From positions 3,804 to 13,528 of the forward strand of contig DNLG01000010.1 of the NCBI GenBank assembly GCA_003488525.1: a stretch of 9,725 nucleotides of DNA, read 5' to 3'. How positions within the stretch are numbered: position 1 is the first letter of the stretch; the number at the start of each line of letters is the position of its first letter. The stretch is from Bacteroidota bacterium (lineage in GTDB: Bacteria > Bacteroidota > Ignavibacteria > Kapaibacteriales > Kapaibacteriaceae). This document shows, in pieces, positions 5,595 through 9,725 of the stretch. Made by a program: the position numbers and the translations under genes. A model generated the notes under the pieces. That model saw only the letters and a list, made by a program, of their open reading frames with translations, did not search any database and had not been told where the DNA came from.

Positions 5595-8204
5595 GTGAAA
5601 TCGACGTCCGAGACCCCACTGATGCGGCAATACCGCACGATCAAGCAGAAGCATGCCGATATGGTTCTGCTGTTCCGCCTGGGTGATTTTTACGAGACGT
5701 TCGGTGACGATGCCATCACGACGGCGAAAGCCTGTGGCATTACGCTGACCAAGCGCAATAACGGTGCCGCCGGAGACATCCCTCTGGCGGGCTTCCCGCA
5801 CCACCAGCTGGATACCTATCTGCCGAAGCTGGTTGCGGCCGGACACCGTGTGGCCGTGTGTGAACAGCTCGAAGACCCGAAGCTTGCCAAGGGGCTTGTC
5901 AAACGTGACGTCGTCGAGGTGGTCACCCCCGGCGTTGTGCTCTATGACAAGATCCTGGATGCATCGACGAACACCTTTCTGGCCTGCCTTGTAGCGCCTC
6001 GTTCGGAGCGCGAGGCATGGGGTCTTGCGGTGATGGACGTATCGACGGGATCATTTACGGCAGGGGATGTGCCGGCCGACAGGATCCTTTCGCTGATCGA
6101 AGCATTCAAACCGGCCGAGATCCTTGTCAGCAAGGAAGACCGTGAACTCTGGGAGCCCCTTGTGCGCCGTCTCCAGCCGGCACCATCGGTGTCGCGCATG
6201 GAAGCATGGCATTTTGATGCCGCTTCGGCACAGAGGAATCTTCTGGAGCACTTTGCCACTTCATCGCTCAAAGGATACGGACTCGATACGCACCCGCGGG
6301 GCATCATTGCTGCCGGCGTGACGCTGCAGTACGTCGGTGAGTCGCAGCGCGGTGCGCTGCGGCAGATCACGGCCGTTCATGCGCTTCGGTCGGACGACGT
6401 GATGGTGCTCGATGCGGCCACGCGGCGTAATCTCGAGATCACGTCAACAATGTCCGGCCAGGGGGCTTCGGGCGCTCTGGTGCAGTACATCGACCGCACG
6501 TGCACGCCCATGGGGGCGCGTCTGCTGCGCTGGTGGATTCAGACGCCACTGACCGATGCGGCTCGCATCAATAAACGCCTGGAGGTGGTCGACGGACTCG
6601 TCTCTGCAGCGGAGCTCAACCGTCAGGCGCGCGAGCTGCTCTCAGGTGTCGGTGACGTTGAGCGGCTACTGACGAAGATCATGACCGCACGTGCCACAGC
6701 ACGCGACCTTGGAGCGCTGCGAAGAGGACTTGCGCAGCTGCCCCCGCTGGTGGCTCTGGCCTCCGGCGATGGTCACGACCCGGTGCACGATCTCATCAGG
6801 GGCATTAACCGACATGACGACGTGCGTGAACTTCTCGAGAGTGCCCTAACTGATGAGCCCCCTGTGGCCATCGGCACGGGAGGGATGTTCCGCAGCGGTT
6901 ACAGCGATGAGCTCGACCAGGCGGCCAATGCTCTGCATAATGGCAAGCAGTGGATCGCCGAGTACCAGCAGCGGGAGCGTGACGCTTCGGGGATCTCCAC
7001 GCTGAAGATCGGGTTCACATCCGTCTTCGGATACTACATTGAAGTTTCCAACGCCCAGTCATCGCGCGTTCCGGCACATTATGAGCGGCGTCAGACGCTG
7101 GCCAATGCAGAACGCTACACGACCACTGAGCTAAAGCAGCTTGAGCAGCGCATTCTGACGGCTGAAGAAAGCGTTCGCAGTCTTGAAACGGAACTCCTTA
7201 CCAGTCTGCGTTCCTCCATTGCTGCTCATGGCGAAAGCATCCAGCAGACAGCCCAGCGGCTGGCGATCCTTGATGTGCTGAGCGGTTTTGCCACCGTTGC
7301 CGTCGAGTATGACTATTGCCGTCCGCACGTGCACGATGGTACCCGTCTCGAGCTCGTTGATGCTCGCCATCCGGTGATCGAGCGCATCCTTGATCATGGT
7401 AAGCGATACGTAGCCAACTCGGTTGTGATGGATGTTTCGGAACGTCAGATCCAGATCATCACCGGACCCAACATGTCCGGCAAATCCAGCTATCTGCGTC
7501 AGGTGGGGCTGATCGTATTCCTTGCCCACATCGGCTCGTACGTTCCGTGTTCATCGGCGATGGTGCCACTGACCGACCGCATTTTCACGCGCGTTGGCGC
7601 GCAGGACAACATCCTTGCCGGAGAGAGCACGTTCCTGGTCGAAATGCAGGAGAGTGCCAACATCCTCAACAACGCCACACGGCGCAGTCTGATCCTGCTG
7701 GACGAAGTTGGACGCGGAACGGCCACGTACGACGGCATCTCGATCGCCTGGGCGATCGCGCGGTTCATCCATGACCGCATCGGCGCCAAGACAATGTTTG
7801 CTACGCACTATCATGAATTGACGGATCTCAAAGAGCAGTTCGAGCGCATTGAGAATCTTCACGTGGAAGTTCGCGAGGTCGACTCGCAGGTTCTCTTTAC
7901 ACACAGAGTCGTTCCGGGTCACACGGATCACTCATTCGGTATACATGTTGCTGCCATGGCAGGAATGCCTGCCGAGGTCATCGCCGCGGCGCAGTCCGTG
8001 CTGCAGAAGCTCGAATCGATGCATGCCGGCACGCCGCGCTCTGCTGTGGCCCTTCCGGCAGCGTCAGCGTCATATCAGCCGACGCTTTTTATGGTCGAGG
8101 ATGATGTCATTCGGCAGACGATCAGGGGGCTCGACCTTGACACCACGACACCAATGCAGGCGCTGCAGCTCCTGACAGAACTTCGAAAGCAGATCAATGA
8201 CTGA
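5595..8204 (+). CDS. mutS: DNA mismatch repair protein MutS
   Basis: MutS recognises mismatches and small loops and, with MutL, starts mismatch repair. From GTG 5595 it has 869 residues, typical of MutS1. The mismatch-reading Phe-X-Glu is at Phe32/Glu34 in GDFYETF. The ATPase has Walker A GPNMSGKSS (624-632), the STFLVEM signature (678-684), Walker B LILLDE (699-704) and ATHYHEL (736-742). A QPTLF pentamer at 828-832 fits the beta-clamp binding motif, and the C-terminal dimerisation tail is present. The open frame extends upstream to 5418 but reads antisense through the tRNA. GTG 5595 gives the standard N-terminus (VKSTSETPLMRQY); ATG 5550 and ATG 5622 are alternatives, and the promoter-like site at 5583 argues against 5550. 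hslO overlaps the 3' end by 8 bp. Confidence 0.96.
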   Translation: MKSTSETPLMRQYRTIKQKHADMVLLFRLGDFYETFGDDAITTAKACGITLTKRNNGAAGDIPLAGFPHHQLDTYLPKLVAAGHRVAVCEQLEDPKLAKGLVKRDVVEVVTPGVVLYDKILDASTNTFLACLVAPRSEREAWGLAVMDVSTGSFTAGDVPADRILSLIEAFKPAEILVSKEDRELWEPLVRRLQPAPSVSRMEAWHFDAASAQRNLLEHFATSSLKGYGLDTHPRGIIAAGVTLQYVGESQRGALRQITAVHALRSDDVMVLDAATRRNLEITSTMSGQGASGALVQYIDRTCTPMGARLLRWWIQTPLTDAARINKRLEVVDGLVSAAELNRQARELLSGVGDVERLLTKIMTARATARDLGALRRGLAQLPPLVALASGDGHDPVHDLIRGINRHDDVRELLESALTDEPPVAIGTGGMFRSGYSDELDQAANALHNGKQWIAEYQQRERDASGISTLKIGFTSVFGYYIEVSNAQSSRVPAHYERRQTLANAERYTTTELKQLEQRILTAEESVRSLETELLTSLRSSIAAHGESIQQTAQRLAILDVLSGFATVAVEYDYCRPHVHDGTRLELVDARHPVIERILDHGKRYVANSVVMDVSERQIQIITGPNMSGKSSYLRQVGLIVFLAHIGSYVPCSSAMVPLTDRIFTRVGAQDNILAGESTFLVEMQESANILNNATRRSLILLDEVGRGTATYDGISIAWAIARFIHDRIGAKTMFATHYHELTDLKEQFERIENLHVEVREVDSQVLFTHRVVPGHTDHSFGIHVAAMAGMPAEVIAAAQSVLQKLESMHAGTPRSAVALPAASASYQPTLFMVEDDVIRQTIRGLDLDTTTPMQALQLLTELRKQIND

Positions 8205-9072
8205 CCCGGTCAAGAAACTCTGGGCTCATCGCGACCGTGTTACGCGCGCGATGACGACGGACGGAACATTTCGTGCTGCCGTCATTCACAACACCACGTC
8301 GGTGCGCACGGCGCAGGAACGTCATGGGCTCGACCCGATGGCCGCCATGGTGCTTGCTCGTACGATGACGGGCGCTTCGCTGATGGCTTCGTTCCTCAAG
8401 GGTGAGGAGCGCATGGTAGTGTCGCTCGAAGGCGACGGTCTGGTGCGCTCGGTCACTGCCGAGGCATTGCAGGTTGGAGAGGTGCGCGGCTATATCGTCC
8501 TGAATCGTAAGCCGGTCGAGGATCGTGCCACGCCCCTTGGCAAAGGACTGCTTCGTGTGCAGCGGGTGCTCTACGGCGAGTATGAGCCCGTAATGGGGAT
8601 CGTTGAGCTCAGACGTGGCGACGTCACAAGTGACCTGGGGTATTACCTGACGCAGTCCGAGCAGATCCCGTCGGCCTTTGTCATTGACGTTGCCTTTGAC
8701 GGTGAGACGATCCGTCAGAGCGTGGGACTTGTCGTGCAGGCAATGCCGGGCGCAAGAGCTGAGGACATCTTCAAGCTGTATGATGCCATTGACTATCTCG
8801 ACCGTTTGAGTGAGTACGCCGACGCGGGGTACACGCCAAAGGACATCCTGCAGCAGATCATGCCAAGCGATATCGAGGTGGTGGCATCCTCACCCGTGGA
8901 CTTCTTCTGTCGCTGCTCGCTTGATCGCTTCACCTCGGCCCTGATGACGCTCAACGTCGAAGAGATCGTGCAAATGCAGCAGGAAGGTCAGCGCGAACTT
9001 GTCTGTCAATACTGCTCGGCCAAGTACGAGCTTTCCGATAGCGACTTTGACCGGCTGATCAATCGCACATAA
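8197..9072 (+). CDS. hslO: Redox-regulated chaperone Hsp33
   Basis: Hsp33 is a cytoplasmic holdase activated by oxidative unfolding, which protects proteins during peroxide or hypochlorite stress. It has 291 residues, the normal length. The N-terminal substrate-binding domain shows [18 protein letters not shown] and the [19 protein letters not shown] region. The C-terminal redox switch has all four zinc cysteines: C238-R-C240 and C270-Q-Y-C273, so the sensor is intact. The start ATG lies eight bases inside the mutS 3' end (out of frame), with no Shine-Dalgarno, so it is probably translated by coupling from mutS on one mRNA. Functionally both genes respond to damage, but no direct link is known to me. 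The tail overlaps the convergent pta gene by 14 bp. Confidence 0.97.
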   Translation: MTDPVKKLWAHRDRVTRAMTTDGTFRAAVIHNTTSVRTAQERHGLDPMAAMVLARTMTGASLMASFLKGEERMVVSLEGDGLVRSVTAEALQVGEVRGYIVLNRKPVEDRATPLGKGLLRVQRVLYGEYEPVMGIVELRRGDVTSDLGYYLTQSEQIPSAFVIDVAFDGETIRQSVGLVVQAMPGARAEDIFKLYDAIDYLDRLSEYADAGYTPKDILQQIMPSDIEVVASSPVDFFCRCSLDRFTSALMTLNVEEIVQMQQEGQRELVCQYCSAKYELSDSDFDRLINRT

Positions 9073-9725
9073 GCGACGTAATAGCGGCCACGTACACGAT
9101 GTCGCTTGATGTACAGCCACGTGAAAGATCGCAATAGGGCCTGTGAAGTCCCTGCAGAATCGGCCCGAGTGCCGTGGCACCGCCGAGACGTTCCGTGATC
9201 TTGTAGGCGATGTTGCCGGCATTCAGATCGGGGAAGATCATCACGTTGGCCGTTCCGGCAAGGGGCGAATCAGGTGCTTTACGTTGCGCCACCACGGGCA
9301 CAAATGCTGCATCGAACTGCAGCTCTCCGTCGGCCGTGATCTCCGGGTGAGCACCATGAAACAGATCGAAGGCCCGGCGCACGTGGTCAACGCGTTCATG
9401 CTGTGCGCTGCCTCTGGTGGAGAAGCTCAGAAAGGCAACACGTGGCTCCGACTGCACAATGCGCCGGTAGTTCTCGGCAGCCGAGAGGGCGATGTCGGCC
9501 AGCTGCGACGGTGTTGGCTCAGGCACGACGCCGCAGTCGGCATAGATCATTGAGCGTTCCGGCCAGAGCATCAGAAAGAAACTTGAGACCGTGGAGACAT
9601 CGGCTCGCATACCTACCGTCCACAGCGCCGCACGCACGACGTCCGGCGTCGAAGACACGGAGCCAGCCAGCGCGCCGTGGGCCATGCCATGAGACACCAG
9701 TGTGCCGGCCACGTAGAGTGGATCG
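9059..9725 (-). CDS. pta: Phosphate acetyltransferase, C-terminal part (gene continues beyond the window)
   Basis: Pta converts acetyl-CoA and phosphate to acetyl-phosphate and CoA reversibly. With acetate kinase it makes ATP from acetyl-CoA or assimilates acetate. About 221 residues are visible, starting in frame with DPLY at the window edge and ending at the TGA at 9061-9059; the 5' part lies to the right. Family features are strong: [59 protein letters not shown] and the closing [18 protein letters not shown]. These distinguish Pta from the related phosphate butyryltransferase. Whether it is the short single-domain form (about 330 residues) or the long form with DRTGG-type N-terminal domains cannot be told. 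An internal GTG at 9712 is not a real start, because the homologous sequence continues upstream. The 3' end overlaps hslO tail to tail. Confidence 0.95.
   Translation of the reverse strand, partial: DPLYVAGTLVSHGMAHGALAGSVSSTPDVVRAALWTVGMRADVSTVSSFFLMLWPERSMIYADCGVVPEPTPSQLADIALSAAENYRRIVQSEPRVAFLSFSTRGSAQHERVDHVRRAFDLFHGAHPEITADGELQFDAAFVPVVAQRKAPDSPLAGTANVMIFPDLNAGNIAYKITERLGGATALGPILQGLHRPYCDLSRGCTSSDIVYVAAITSLMCD

Noticed and set aside
5380..5619. 80-residue N-terminal extension of SmpB up to 5619
   Set aside because: It translates the terminator, the whole tRNA-Ser and the promoter region. The GGRVAEGNGLLNRR-like text is the well-known false peptide from reading through a serine tRNA. 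SmpB homology begins at ATG 5379.
8890..9222. 110-codon minus-strand ORF across the hslO-pta junction
   Set aside because: It is out of frame with pta and antisense to the Hsp33 zinc domain; both real frames are well supported.
9143..9553. 136-codon plus-strand ORF opposite pta
   Set aside because: Antisense shadow of a conserved enzyme; no motif.
9710..9712. GTG as the start of pta
   Set aside because: The frame stays open to the window edge and reads DPLY, which continues the conserved Pta sequence, so the gene is cut by the window and not started there.

Overview
This 9.7 kb window is dense housekeeping chromosome from a bacterium that is probably in the Bacteroidota/Chlorobiota (FCB) group. 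The base composition is moderately GC-rich. None of the visible start codons has a Shine-Dalgarno sequence. Two promoter-like sites match the Bacteroidota -7 consensus TAnnTTTG, and the gene families (DUF1460 amidase-like lipoprotein, LipM-like octanoyltransferase, short Pta) fit such a lineage. The phylum is an inference; I cannot name a species. I saw no phage, insertion sequence, CRISPR array or defence system.

Layout. Left plus-strand block (1-2960): the 3' end of a GT9 (heptosyltransferase-type) glycosyltransferase, then aspS, then a DUF1460 cysteine-hydrolase lipoprotein whose start overlaps the aspS stop (ATGA). Middle minus-strand block (5513 down to 2926): tRNA-Ser(GCU), an intrinsic terminator, smpB, tyrS, and a LipM/LplA-type lipoyl-pathway gene. 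The smpB-tyrS junction is a 7-bp tandem repeat, and tyrS and the lipoyl gene overlap by ATGA. Right plus-strand block (5595-9072): mutS, then hslO overlapping it by 8 bp. The window ends in the 3' two-thirds of a minus-strand phosphate acetyltransferase gene (pta) that overlaps the hslO tail.

The genes serve core functions: two tRNA synthetases, a serine tRNA and SmpB for translation and ribosome rescue; MutS for mismatch repair; Hsp33 for oxidative protein protection; LipM for lipoylation of 2-oxoacid dehydrogenases; Pta for acetyl-CoA/acetyl-phosphate exchange. No proven new system is present.

The most unusual parts are regulatory. (1) The smpB-tyrS junction is an array in which every unit carries an ATGA stop/start, so unit-number parity could tune coupling. 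(2) The tRNA-Ser terminator ends five bases before the smpB start. (3) mutS appears to be leaderless, starting at a GTG just after a TAnnTTTG element. (4) Convergent gene pairs overlap with no terminator between them.
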